From Aldrovandia affinis (taxonomy: Eukaryota > Chordata > Actinopteri > Notacanthiformes > Halosauridae), in the NCBI GenBank assembly GCA_029706075.1, contig JAINUG010000216.1, forward strand, positions 930,001 to 994,000: 64,000 bases of DNA, written 5' to 3'. A program made the translations under genes and the position numbers. The notes under the pieces were generated by a model. That model had not been told where the DNA came from. It saw nothing but the letters and a program-made list of their open reading frames with translations, and did no database searches. This document shows positions 12,241 through 23,957 of this stretch, in pieces. Positions within the stretch are counted from its first letter, which is position 1, and every line of letters begins with the position of its first letter.

Positions 12241-12655
12241 TATGGTCCTGGAGTGGCCCAGTCAAAGCCCAGACCTCAATCCCATTGAGAATTTGTGGAA
12301 AGATTTGAAAATTGCTGTTCACCAATGATCCCCGTCCAACCTGATTGAGCTCTAGCAATTTTGTAAAGAAGAATCAGTGAAAATGGCAGTGTCCAGATGT
12401 GCAAAGCTGGTATAGACTTACCCAAATAGACTCACAGCTGTAATTGCAGTTAAAGGTGCTTCTACCAAGTAGTCAAGGGGGGTGAATACTTATGGAATCA
12501 ATTATTGCATTTTTAAATTTGTAATTAAGAAAAAGCTGGCAAGATCAGTGGCAACAAATCCCAATTAAATCTATTTTGATTCCATAAAGTAAGAAAATAA
12601 AATGTGGAAAATGCAACAGGGGGGTCAGTACCTTCTGTGTATTCCTATCGAGTGC
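12241..12655 (+). mobile_element. Tc1-like element, 3' end fragment
   Basis: Starts within the transposase region that reads SPDLNPIEN in intact Tc1 copies (TGGCCCAGTCAAAGCCCAGA in the DNA here). It ends in the subterminal text GGTGAATACTTATG followed by a decayed inverted repeat near 12640. Stops are present and the 5' three quarters of the element is missing. Confidence 0.75.
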
Positions 12656-13000
12656 AGAAGGCCCTTCCACTGTGCAGCTGCCTTGGAAGCGTTCAGTAAT
12701 GATCTGAGATCAGTGCTGTGGAGGTGAGGAAAGCAGGAGGGAGAGGTTTGGCATGAGCTACGTATCTGTTGACCTCAGTGATGCAACTTCAGTCCCCCAT
12801 GTCCTGTCCTTGGAGCGACCACACCCATAACAAGCCAAGTCAAACTTGGTGATGACACACCCTGGAGGATTCAAGCTGAATTTGTGGGGTTTTTTCTTCT
12901 CGTTTCACCCGAAAATACAGTAGACATGACCAAATGCACTCTGTGTTTTGCACCACAGTATTATTGAGGAAAAAATGATGGTTCAACCTTTTTTTTTTTC
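12656..13000. other. intergenic DNA, no gene seen
   Basis: No long frame and no recognised repeat apart from a T-run at about 12988-13000. Confidence 0.4.
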
Positions 13001-13300
13001 CTGTTTTCTTTCAATTTGCTAGCCAATTATACCCTCTATTTATTTCACTTCACCCTCCCCCATGAACCCGCTGCCCATCACTACAGGGCAAGCTAATTTC
13101 CCTGAGGCCAGTGATGATGCTCCTCCTCCGAGACGGAACTTGCCCACCTACTTTCTAGATACACTTCACATTTCTCTGCGAGCTTCTGCCAGATAGATAA
13201 TCGCCACCAGGGCCGGTCTGGTGCAGTCGGGTTTTTAACCACGGCTGCAGTAGGCAACTTGCATCCCTGGCAGATGCCTTGACTGTTAAGCTACCCTGGT
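13000..13300 (-). mobile_element. tRNA-headed SINE, minus strand
   Basis: Read on the minus strand it begins near 13300 with a tRNA-like head: an A-box-like TAGCTTAACAGTC and a B-box-like GGTTAAAAACCCGAC. A body follows that includes CTCGGAGGAGG, ending in a GGGTATAATTGGCTAGCAAA-type tail. The body and tail also occur at 26285-26530, and the tail again at 32630, which marks a dispersed family. Borders are approximate. Confidence 0.6.
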
Positions 13301-13996
13301 TCAATCATTTTGATGGTCAACTGAACCATGGGTCACTGACATGGTACCTATGTGAAAAATTCAGGTTACTGGAGCACTGCACAAATACAAAACCATTAGT
13401 GCAAAATGTCTTTGGCTTGTAAACAATGACCAATGGTATATTTAGGGAAGAAATCTCTTTATTACAATTAGCTACAGTCACTTTTATTTTTAGAACAAGG
13501 TAGACATGCATTAGTAGGGTTTACAACATGACATGTAATCATTAAATGGAAAATAATCTGATATCAGCAATATCATACGATTGTCTGAGTGTGGTACAAA
13601 ATCCATCTTCGTGTTATGGTCACTTTGCCTCACTTCTTGTTGCACAGTATTGGCCACTGTTTTCAGTTGGTGAAACAACAAATTAGCCACCATCCATTCT
13701 GTACATACTCATATGCTACTTGAACAAGCATAGCATAATAGTCATGTCATGTCGCTGAATACCATCATTCCTCCAAACAAGTTAATTATAACATGTAGTT
13801 ATATGTAGACTAGACACAAGTTCAACATAGCTATAAATGAGATCAAAATAAGCTACAGGCACCAACGTGAGTTGTGTCAACTCTTGCTTGCCTACATCTA
13901 CTTTCACATTTAGAAAAAAACCCTTTTCAACCCGTATTGCATGGCTAAACAATTACAAACAACAAACTGGTTGGGGAACCTTTATTGTGGCATAAA
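13301..13996. other. intergenic DNA, no gene seen
   Basis: AT-rich sequence with two minus-strand frames of 60-64 codons that resemble nothing known. Confidence 0.4.
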
Positions 13997-14040
13997 AACA
14001 CACACACACTATATATATATATATATACACACACATACAC
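13997..14040. repeat. CA/TA microsatellite
   Basis: An (AC)n tract runs into (TA)n and then back to (AC)n, immediately left of a Tc1-like terminus. Confidence 0.9.
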
Positions 14041-14045
14041 AGCTC

Positions 14046-15333
14046 TGTTTGTATTCATACCCTTGATAAAGGTGAACAAAAGAGATCGTATAAAATAAAC
14101 TATAAGTAATGAGGTATATTTTATGCAAAAAAAAATTCTAAACCTACATTACTAATACAATTGTTAATATTTTTTTCCAGAAAACATCTGGATCACAGTT
14201 ATTCATACCCCTAACTATTCTTTTAAATTGAATCCAACAAAAACAACAATATAAATATACAACTTATTTGAAGTTCACTGGAAGGTTATATAACTCTTGT
14301 AAGTTGCTCTGGATAACAGCGTCTGCTAACTACTTAAAATGTAAAAATTTAAAATGTAAATATAACTATACAGTGGCCTACAATGGTATAAAGCTTTCCC
14401 TAGGGTATAAAAAGGAGGGAAATTTGAAATCGTGTGGTCAGCCATCATCATGGTGAAAGCATCAGACAAAAGGTTATTGACCTCTACAGATCAGGAAATG
14501 GTAAAGTTACTGTTTTCCACTGTTGTGTCAATTATTAGGAAGTTTAAGGCCACTGGAACAGTGGCTAACCTGCCAAGGAGAGGACGCAAGTCTATCTTGC
14601 CCCCACGTGTAGTGAGACGGATGATTCGAGAGGCAAAAAGAAGTCCAAGGGGCACAGTTGCACAGGGGCACAAAACAACCTGGCATCTTGGGGTTACAAG
14701 GTGTCTAAAGCTACCATTCGATGACACTTACATGACAATGACCTTATGGCAGAGTTGCAAGAAGGAAGCCTCTTTTGAAGACAATTCACAGAAAAAGGCG
14801 TCTTGAATTCATCAAACTACATCTGAACTACAATTGGAACAGTGTCTTGTGGCCAAATTGAGTTTTTTGGACATGCACATCAGCATTATGTTTGGCGTCC
14901 AAAGAATGCAAGTAATGTTGAAAAGCACCTCATGTCCACAGTGAAACATGGTGGAGGATCTTTAATGGTTTGGGGTTGTTTTGCCCTGGGGCCCTTATTA
15001 AAATAGATGGAATCATGAACTCCAGCATGTACTAAGACATTTTGTCCAAAAACCGTGTTCCCTCTGCCAGGAAATCAAAAAAGCAGTCCACAAACGTCAA
15101 CCCAAGAATCTGTAGGAACCAGAACAATTCTGCATGGAGGAATAGTTGAGGATCCCCCTCCATAACCTTGTATGACACTACAGTAGGTGACTACCTTTCG
15201 ATTGTGGTTCATGCCAATGCATTATTATTAAAGAATATAATTTTTTGAGCATACAATATACCTCATTACTTATATAGTTTATTTTATACGATCTCTTTTG
15301 TTCATCTTTATCAAGGGCATGAATAAAAACGGT
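14046..15333 (+). mobile_element. Tc1-like element with long inverted repeats, dead
   Basis: The left end (TTTGTATTCATACCCTTGAT, then about 80 bp on to a GAGGTATATT stretch) is repeated in reverse complement at about 15245-15333. Between them lies a transposase relic: KFKATGTVANLPRRGRK at about 14540-14590 (the N-terminal DNA-binding part), then catalytic-domain text with stops (GTGGAGGATCTTTAATGG; the usual SPDLNPIE is not intact). A small L2 3' end has inserted near the left end at about 14290-14370. Confidence 0.8.
14290..14370 (+). mobile_element. L2-type LINE 3' end relic
   Basis: The reverse-complement form of the fish L2 3' signature is present: CTTGTAAGTTGCTCTGGATA, then AACAGCGTCTGCTAA, then a TAAAATGTAAA-like tail. 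The same signature in the other orientation is at 35150 and 58575. About 80 bp only. Confidence 0.65.
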
Positions 15334-15745
15334 AACTGCCAAAATAAAGGAAACAAATAAATACAAAGCTATTCTCAGTGATCACCTTCATCTTATCGTG
15401 AAGCATTTCTATCTTGATAGGTGTGGTTTCTCCCAAGATGACAATGCCCTTATCCACAGCACACAAGTGGTCACTGAATCTCATCTCAGTCACCAGATCT
15501 CAACTGAACACTTATGGGAGATTTTGAAGTGGTGCCTGAGACTGTTCTCCACTACCATCAACAAAACACCAAATTATGGAATTTCTTGTGGAAGAATGGT
15601 GTTGTGTCCCTCAAATTGAGTTCCAAACACCTGTAAAATATATGCCAAGGTGCATTAAAGCTGTTCTGGCAGCTTGTGGTGGCCCAACGCCCTATTAAAG
15701 CACTTTATGTTGGTGTTTCCTTTAGTTCAGCAATTACTTGCATAT
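15334..15745 (+). mobile_element. second Tc1-like element, internally deleted
   Basis: Begins GGTAACTGCCAAAATAAAGG directly after the previous element and ends near GGTGTTTCCTTTAGTTCAGC. The interior matches the C-terminal part of Tc1 transposase (SQDDNALIHS and EHLWEILKW are visible in frame at 15398-15619), then stops. This is an internally deleted derivative of another Tc1 subfamily. Confidence 0.7.
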
Positions 15746-16727
15746 ATATATACATTAACACTCATTTTTGGATGCAATGTACTATATTATCCTTTTGATG
15801 TACATGGAGACAGATCAGAAGTACACTGTACATTGTTTAATTCTCAAAGCACACATCCCAAGATGTTATTGAGTGTAGATCTAAAACCGGTTCTAAAAAT
15901 AAAAATAAAATCTAAAACTGAACTGGTTCATTTAGAACCCTCTAGAATAACAGCTGCAAAATAAAACCCCACAAACTCACAAATTATTAAACATCCCTTG
16001 TTCTTTCTTCACATTTCTGATTCTGCATATTTTTCATTATTTGTTTGTGCAGCAGACACCACTGTCCTAGGTGCCTGATGTTACTAACATTTTACAACTC
16101 ATCCATTTATAGCTGGATAAAAAATAAAAAAATATATGTAGGCAAACATATTTCACAATCTGTAATGTATTTACAAATAAATATAAGTTTAGGCTTGAGT
16201 GTACTACAAGCTGGTGTACTACACAGAGAAAGGTTCTTTGGTCCACCACAATGCAGAGCACTGCAAGTTTCCATTACATTCCTTACCTGTCACTTCCTGT
16301 GCAGAGTGCCCAAGTGACCAGGGCCGTGAGTCCAGCCCCTCCCACAATCTATCACTGTCTGCCTGCTGGAATAGGGCTCTAGTTCCTTCCATGGCCAATC
16401 AGATACATTCCACCACCTGCGGTTGTGACAAGCCTCTCCCACCATCTGCCCTGAGATGTCAAGTGGCACCTAACATTCCTCAGAACCCCTCCCTTTGAGA
16501 CCTCAGGAAAGGAAGTGGCACCACGGCAGCAGTAAACAAGAAACCTCATTGGCTGACAGAACAAAGTAACTTGGGTGGGTGGGCAGTGGGGGGGACCAGT
16601 GTCCTCCCCCCAATGGCAATGGTCCACTTCAATCCCCAGTGACTGAGGGGTGTCACAGTGCTGGAGGAAAATAAGAAAGGGGAGGGAGCACATTGCTGGT
16701 ATTTGCGCCATGACTGCTGTTACTACT
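15746..16727 (-). other. tnfsf10: tnfsf10 3' UTR and downstream flank
   Basis: Non-coding on both strands. The part next to the stop (about 16500-16727) is relatively GC-rich and probably 3' UTR. I found no canonical AATAAA on the minus strand close by, so the transcript end is not set. Confidence 0.45.
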
Positions 16728-19700
16728 TCACTGGCTGACAAGGAAGGCGCCAAAGAAGCTGGACTTCTCGTCCATGTCCACAGTGCTGGCATTGCTGACT
16801 GACACGAACACTCTGTCACCGGCAGCCAGTTGGAAGACACCAGCCTGGTAGATGGAGTAGAGGCCGTACTCGGCACTCCGCGACCAGCAGGTGGTCCTGG
16901 CATTCTTCATCAGCAGTATGGGGATGGGGTAGGAGCCCACCTTCTTGTAGACGTACTGTAGCATCTGCTTGCCCCTCACAGCACTACCCTCTGCATCATC
17001 ACCCTCCTCTTCATCCTCCTCTTCATCATCCCCCAGAGGCAGGGCATGTCTGAAGTAGGTCTGGGAGTAGATGTAGTAGAGGCCAGCCTGAGGGACCACC
17101 AGTTCCCCATTGGTCATTTTGACGTTGTGTAGGAAGGCCAGGCCTTTCTCCGACTCCCACGACTGGATCTTCTGGCCTGGGATGCTGTTGCTGGGTGGCC
17201 CTGCAGTAGCAAGAACCAAAACTGAATTTTGGGTCTAAAATAGTTTTTTTTGTGTCAATGTGGGTCATTAAGAGGAATTCTAACTTCAGGCAATCACAAT
17301 GCAGGTGGACAGAATGTTTTTCTTTCGTACAAGAGTAGATGTGCCAAGCAATGTTAGTGAATCTGGCTCAACCTGAAAAAGTGATATGCCAAACAGATCT
17401 ATCCCCTTTATTTCAGTGTCAAGCTGTCACTAGCACATTATTCTCATGACAGAGTGGTGTTGGACTTCAGTCCTGGTGGTACTGGTTTTTGGTGTCATAC
17501 ATTAGCTAAAGAGTCCACCTTGTTTCCAATAAGAGTCCATCTTGTTTCCAAGGCCTAAATTGGCTGCTGAATGACAGGAAACCACAAAAATCAGACACCA
17601 TGGCCCTCAGGGACTTTGATTTGACACCATGTCTTGGGAACAATGTGTTGAACCCTGTCACGACACTATGTAACACTGTTTTAGAAAATATGAAATATTC
17701 CCTGTGCCATCTTAGTGTCCAGTGTACTGAGATTTTTGTTTTTACAAGAAAGCATAGGCTCCAGAATTTCTCATCCTTTCTTCCAACAGATCAAAAACTA
17801 TTTATACCTTCTCTTAATTACCTGAGCTAACTGGTCAAATCAAAGGCACTCATTTAGCAATTCACCACTTCAAACTATAACAAACCAACCAACCAATCAA
17901 TACAAATGTATGTTGAGAGACACCTCTTGGGTTGATTGAAGAACTGTCTGCAGCAGTGACCAGAAAATTCAGTGTATCCCCCTCTGGCACTAAGTAGCTG
18001 AAGCACCAGTGAGTCTGGGTCCACACAGTCAAGCTTGTGATAAAAACTCATTAAGATCCACAGGGAGCTGGCAGAGCCAAGCAGAGGGGTGTTTGTGGGT
18101 ACATTGGGAGTGCGAAAGCTGAGAATATTTAAATGCCATTTAAGCCTGGATTTTCTCATCCAAATAACTTGCAGTCCTTCTCCAGTGCAGGTGCTGGCTC
18201 CATGGCTCAATACTACCCCTTGAATAGAGAGACCAGAACAAGATCTCCTTATCAGCTTTTAGCCAATAACCCTAGACCTAGGATACACCTCAAAGCACAT
18301 TTGCAGTGAACTCTGAACTTGACTTGACTAATGTGAGTACACCATACCCTCTGCTGGTTGATTTGCTGCAGGGGAGAAACTGCCGGTGATGTGAGCCGCA
18401 ATCTCAGGACGATGTGGTGCCTCTTGGTCCTCTGTTGTCAGAGACGGCAAAACTCGCGATACTTCGTCTGCAAGAGAATGTCGAGGTTGAAGTGTTACTG
18501 CCAGAGCCCAGGACATGCCCTCTAAACGTTGGCTCAGAGCAATTAGGTCCAATGAATTTGAGACAGAAGGAACTTCAAAATAAATAAACACATTGGGAAA
18601 AGCACATACTGCCCTCCCAGAAATATAACTAGCTCCACATTGAGGCAAATTAGGAGGAAGAGTTAGTTTGTGTACTTTTAGACTGTTCAGCATTCGCTGT
18701 TAGAGATAATTAATTGATAATTTGAGTGACTGCCTACCTTTGACTGCAGAGTAGATTTCTTTCTCATAGCAGTTTGACATGGTCTGTGTAGAGAGAGAAA
18801 AGTTACATTAAACAATGAAAGAGAAACCCAGGATGCTTGTGTAGCAGTAACTTTAACTCCTTGTATTAAATACATTTCCTCCCCATTCACCTGTGACTAA
18901 CCTCGCCAGGTGTGCGAGTGCCTCTATTGAAGAACATAAATACATTGAATTCCAGAAAATAGAAGTACCATTGTAGGCCTGATTACTACCACATCCTGTA
19001 AGAGAACAGCTGATACCTTTTCAATGAGGAAATGGAGCTGCTGAGTGACTTGCCAGCAGGGGTCGTCTTTTCCCTCATCTGCGTTCAATTCCAAACCTTT
19101 CATGCTTTTTAGATTGGCGCGCATCAGACACGAAATACTGCTCTTGGAAAAATTCTCTTTCATCTGCAACGTGGAACAGTAAATCAGTGTGTTAAACAGT
19201 ACACAAATACGCTTTCCTCCCAAAAAGCATGTAGAAAACTATGTACGCACAATACCCATAAATGACTGTGTTTTTTCAAGGTTAATCGTGGTTGATAGTG
19301 CTTTTTTTACTTTCAATTCACAAAATTAAAATTAAAATGGTTAACATGTTCTCTCTCTCTGATACAGCCTGAAAAGGTTATGGTTACCCTATTGGTAGAG
19401 TGACTCTTTGAATATATGCTGATGTTGCGCTGTATGTTGAAAATGTTTAATCCTTGTTTAAGATTAGGCCTAAACAGATTCTGTCCACCTGCGACTGCAA
19501 TTCAGTAAATCCAGAAATTAAGCTTTTCATTTGAAAAAATAATCGAAATCATCCAGTAATTTTAGTGGAATATTTAATCTACTACTGTGTTGTAGCGAAC
19601 GCGAACATCTATGTCACGCACCTTCTTAGTGCTACTGCTGTTATACATTTGTTAATTAAATGACATGATAATCTCACAAATTCCTTAAGTCACTTAAAAA

Positions 19701-20676
19701 TGGTCAAGTATAGCACAATAAAGTCATAAAAAGTATTTGCATTGTGGCCCCGACTGTGGCAGCCAGCCAGGCAGAAGAAGATGGCTTGAGACTCTAACGC
19801 ATAGGCTATCACAATACTGAACACGCATGAAATAAATAAACATAAACCAGCATCTACGGGTCTGCACCTACTGCATCTCAACATAAACAGCAGACAGATA
19901 TATGGGTGTACTTTACCTTCTCAGAATAAATAGTTAATTATACGATAATACTGTGGAAACGTTATAATGAACTGACCTTCCCCCAGCGTGTGCGGACTAT
20001 TACAGAGAAGCAAAGAAGAAAGTAACAATTAGCCTGCTGAAATTAAATATCGTCATAGCTGCGATGTGCGACAATATTTCTACTGTTCAGAATTGAGAGA
20101 ATAATTGATTTAGGCGTATCTATTCACATCGATTTTTCGGTGGGGCTTTAAAAACAAAAGCTTTTAAAAAGAAATACTTTGGTTCCGCCTTAAATCGTAG
20201 TCGTCGCTGTTGCTCAACTTGCGCTCCAGGCTCTGTTGTGCGACTCATTGGCTAAAATCCAGTTGAATAAAAAGTAAAGAGAACTGTGCGCTTTGCGTAA
20301 AAATGTTCAGTCCCTCTTTCCTAGACTCGATACAATTTTCGCGTGTTCACATATTACTAGGCTACTTCAACGGCGCCGTTTCGAGCGAACAACAGTAGGC
20401 CTATATACTGTAATAAACTATCATATGGCTACCTCGGCCACCTGGAACTGTCCAACCCCCCATAGCTCAATTATCGTGATTATTTTAGTTTATCTTTCCC
20501 TGCAAAAGAAATAACATTTATTTTCCCCAAAAGCAGCACCCATAGACTACTTTTTACCTTACCGTTGTCAAAACGTTGCTGAAGTATATGAAAGTTACCG
20601 CAACTGCAATTGTTTGCAGGAGAATTGCTGCAAGAAGTAGGAGCCCCAAGCATTGCATTGATTGCGAGCCCGTCAT
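16728..20676 (-). CDS. tnfsf10: TNF superfamily member 10 (TRAIL), five exons
   Basis: Type II membrane death ligand that binds TRAIL receptors as a trimer on the cell surface. Minus-strand coding exons are 20676-20563, 19163-19017, 18783-18738, 18467-18348 and 17200-16728. All junctions are GT/AG and the phases fit (0, 0, 1, 1), giving 299 codons. Residues 9-33 form a transmembrane segment followed by FIYFSNV. Exon 2 keeps the family-typical SKSSISCLM and DDPCWQVTQQL. Exon 4 holds PEIAAHITG. The TNF homology domain is in exon 5 (about 148-297): NGELVVPQAGLYYIYSQTYF, then RTTCWSRSAEYGLYSIYQ with Cys247, the counterpart of the zinc-binding Cys of human TRAIL, and the end DEKSSFFGAFLV. Residues 200-213 form a strongly acidic insert. 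nceh1, its neighbour in human too, is downstream on the same strand. Gene identity is clear; the exact fish paralogue label is not settled. Confidence 0.95.
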
Positions 20677-20812
20677 GCTGACTGTTGCGCTCCGCAACGT
20701 CCCAGACAAAGGCTCCAGCGGAGTCCGTGCAAACTGCGCATATGAAAAACTCACAGAGAGGCGGAGCCGCGGATGCCAGCTCTCATGAAACAGAGCACAG
20801 GGTTAGCGCGTT

Positions 20813-20900
20813 TTCCGAGAAAACGAGCCGGTTCAGTTTACACTTCATGCTGATCCTTGGAGATAATACCGCTGGTTGTTATTGGAAGGTGAAACTGAAA
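20813..20900 (-). promoter_or_regulatory. tnfsf10: candidate interferon-response motifs upstream of tnfsf10
   Basis: Two motifs lie within about 225 bp upstream of the tnfsf10 ATG. TTCCGAGAA at 20813-20821 fits the STAT/GAS consensus TTCN3GAA. GAAACTGAAA at 20891-20900 fits the IRF/ISRE core GAAANNGAAA. Mammalian TRAIL is interferon-induced, so the placement makes sense. Function is inferred from motif match and position only. Confidence 0.5.
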
Positions 20901-21560
20901 GGTTTCATATTTAGCATAAGATACTTTTGATTTATGAAGTGTTGAAATCCAGATTATCCGAAACCTATCTATTAATACAAGGAGGTTATAGCACCTGGGC
21001 TTACTTTCATGAAGGAGTTATGCTAGGGTTAAGTAGAAAATATTTTGTATAAAAGTGAAAGGAAGGTATTTAATTTATGTCTAATGTTGACATACATAGA
21101 ATGTTTTTTTCCTATTTAAGAATTTTATTAATAAATGCAGGGAATTACTTAATTGTGTTTTTATACTGTCAGTGGTATTACATTATAGGGGAACAGTACA
21201 TTTTTCATTTGTATTGTTAGAAAATACAATTAGAAACGCTACAGTGGGTATAATAATCATATTTTATTTACAAAATATACAACAAAAATATACTTTTATC
21301 TTTTATACACGTACTGCAAATTATACAGCCTTCTGTGATTTTTAAATGTAGATTTGAAAAACAAAACACATGAATAAAAGAAAGACACAATAAAACTGAC
21401 AGACTAAGGTAAAATTAAAATAGAAAGTAAGCATAGAAATACAACAAAAACAGAAATAAAAAACAAGTAATCATAGAGAAATAAAAATGAGATAAAATAA
21501 TTAAAATAGCTACAATTAGTTAAAAGTGTTATGCCTCTTTCATCTGCCTTCATCATCGCC
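20901..21560. other. intergenic DNA, no gene seen
   Basis: Very AT-rich, with A-runs and no coding frame of note. Confidence 0.4.
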
Positions 21561-21564
21561 TACC

Positions 21565-21765
21565 CCTCTGCCTGCCAGCCCGCTTGCCAGCCCGCTTCCC
21601 AGCCTGCCTGCCAGCCCGCTTCCCAGCCTGCCTGCCAGCCCACTTCCCAGCCTGCCTGCCAGCCCGCTTCCCTGCTTGCCTGCCTGCCTGCTTCCCTGCT
21701 TGCCTGCCTGCCCGCTTCCCTGCTTGCCTGCCTGCCTGCCCGCTTACCCGCCTGTCCTGCCTGCC
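21565..21765. repeat. CCTGC-rich minisatellite
   Basis: Tandem units of about 24 bp (form CAGCCTGCCTGCCAGCCCGC plus TTCC) repeat several times, then drift into CTTGCCTGCCTGC-type units. All frames through it are open, so the 77-131 codon frames there are low-complexity artefacts. GC content is far above the flanks. Confidence 0.9.
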
Positions 21766-21929
21766 TCCTTCATCTGCTCTCACCATCGTTTCCCTACCCC
21801 AGTCCCTGTATATAATAAATATCCTACTTCACCTTATCCTCTGTGTCCATGTCTGCGTTTGGGTAACAAAAAAAAGTGTAAAAAAAAGTTAGGGTTAAAA
21901 AAAAGCCTAAAAAGTATTTAAACAAGATT

Positions 21930-22640
21930 TAAAAGACACCCTGTGTGAGGCCCTAATATAGTCAGGAAGGCCGTAGCAGGGGCTTGGTGCCCTGGCAGCA
22001 CAAGCTCTGTCCCCTTCTCTCTTGAGCTTAGTAACAGGGATGCTGAGGAGGTCTTTATGATGCCCTAAAACCCTACCAGTGTAATACGACCTCAGGGAGA
22101 GAGCTGGCGTGTATGGGGATTAAAAACTCAGAAATGTACACAGGGGCTAACCCATGTGTGGCCTTACAAGTAATTAATAAAACTTTAAAATCAATTCAAA
22201 AAGAAAGCAGAAGTCAGTGTAACGATGCTGAAGCAGGGTTTATGAGACCTCTTAGTATTAGGGAGGAGCATCATGGCTGAATTCTGCACTAACTGAAGGT
22301 GAGCATTGTGATTCAAGCATGTAAATATAATTACAATAATCTAGTCAGGATGATATAAATGCATCTATGATCTTCTCAGAATCACTTGTAGACAGGAAAC
22401 ACTTGATTTTAGAAATATTTCTCAAATTATAAAAGCAAGACAAGTTTTTAATGTGCTTTTAAGTTAAAACTACAGTCTCAGTCAAAGATGACAGAGATTC
22501 CTAGAGTTTGTTTTAACATAAGGGAGCCCAAATTTGATTGAATTTGCTTAGTCAATGTTTTTGGGCCTAGGAGTAAAGCTTCAGTCTTGAGACTGAGACA
22601 TCTAATTCTGAATATCTATAAGACAATTTTGAAGGGCAGA
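21930..22640 (-). mobile_element. L2/Rex-like LINE 3' part, heavily decayed
   Basis: Minus-strand conceptual reading shows relics of the C-terminal RT region, such as an AFISS-LDYCN stretch near 22340 and a VRPHMG-like stretch near 22160, with many stops. These match the usual order of the L2-type thumb/C-terminal region. No intact frame remains. Confidence 0.6.
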
Positions 22641-23097
22641 CAGTCTACGCTTATTTTTAGGATTAAAAGAAAAATGCAACTGAGTTTGATCAGTGTAAAA
22701 ATGAAAGGACTTCATGTATTGTGTATTGAATACAGTATGAAATCACACTTTAAAAAAAAGCATGGTAAGATACCTTGTCAAATACAATAAGTGAATGCAG
22801 TAATAACATGTAGAAAAGTATACAGTATTTTTTTTCCAGATAATGCAATCATTCTCTGTGCTGTGATTTCACTTTGTCAGTACACTACACTATTGAATTT
22901 TGACAAAATTCTAAAATATGAAATTTCACAAAAGAGATCACAAGAGAAAGTACATTAAGGAGACAAAACAACAATATATTGATAACACATGAACAATTAT
23001 GTTTTTTTCTGTAGTGAAGTGTTTACTCTGATCACACCTGGAGTATTGCTCATTGACTTGCTTAATAATTATAAATTCAGTTAAGAAATATAAAAAT

Positions 23098-23875
23098 GAT
23101 CGTATATAAGTAAGGGCATGCGTTTTTCACCACCTCTGTCAGGAATCAGTTCAGTTCCCCAACACCAAGAGGTCGATACAGGACATTCTGACGTTACTTT
23201 TTAAGCAATCAACGCATTATGATCTCAAGTAATCATTCAATTACCACAAATTAGGTGTGTATTGCAGTGCAATAGACTAGTCAGCAGTTAGTGCTGCACA
23301 CACCCACACGTAATCATACTGATTGATTTGTAAGTAGACTACAGCTTTCAATCGTGAAAATATGTCTGTTGGCACTTCTGTAGGACATATCATGCCATTT
23401 TTAATTATTTCATATATTATATGATGACATATATGAACTTGTAAAAACAATTGAAAGCAAAAGGAAAATGTTTTTTTGACAGCCTAAGGGCAAAATAAAA
23501 ATATAAAGAACAAAACTGTTATTGATGGGATGCCCTGAATTTTTAAAATTCAGTTAATGGAGCACAATATTTGATATTTTGGTGTTGAATTTAATCATTG
23601 TTGGATAATTTGTTGTTTCCTCTTTCATGACTTGTTGTAGAGGTGTAAAAACGTATCCATAAGAGGAAACTCCCCTCTCTGAAACAACTAGACTTACATC
23701 TTTGCGCCAACACTCAAATTTGCACTTAATTGTATAATTGGTCATGTTCATTTGAGTAATTGCTACTAATTTCTGAAAATAGAGTGCCTATAGCTACGTC
23801 TTAAGGATCAGAAAGGAACTGCAGCTTCTTGAGAGAGGTGGTGAAATATGCATGCCCTTATATATAAGGTATGTA
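23098..23875. repeat. pair of inverted repeats about 0.7 kb apart
   Basis: A stretch near 23110-23150 (AAGGGCATGC, TTTCACCACCTCT) recurs in reverse complement near 23830-23870 (AGAGGTGGTGAAA, GCATGCCCTT). The spacing and orientation suggest a non-autonomous DNA element. No ORF or clear target duplication was found. Confidence 0.5.
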
Positions 23876-23957
23876 TACAATGCCTCAAAAATGGACAGTT
23901 TGTTATAAAATACAAAATTACTGGACACGGCAGATGTACTGTATTTTCATACATTAA

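Noticed and set aside
21526-21921. 77-131 codon frames on both strands
   Set aside because: They are translations of the CCTGC-type minisatellite in every frame.
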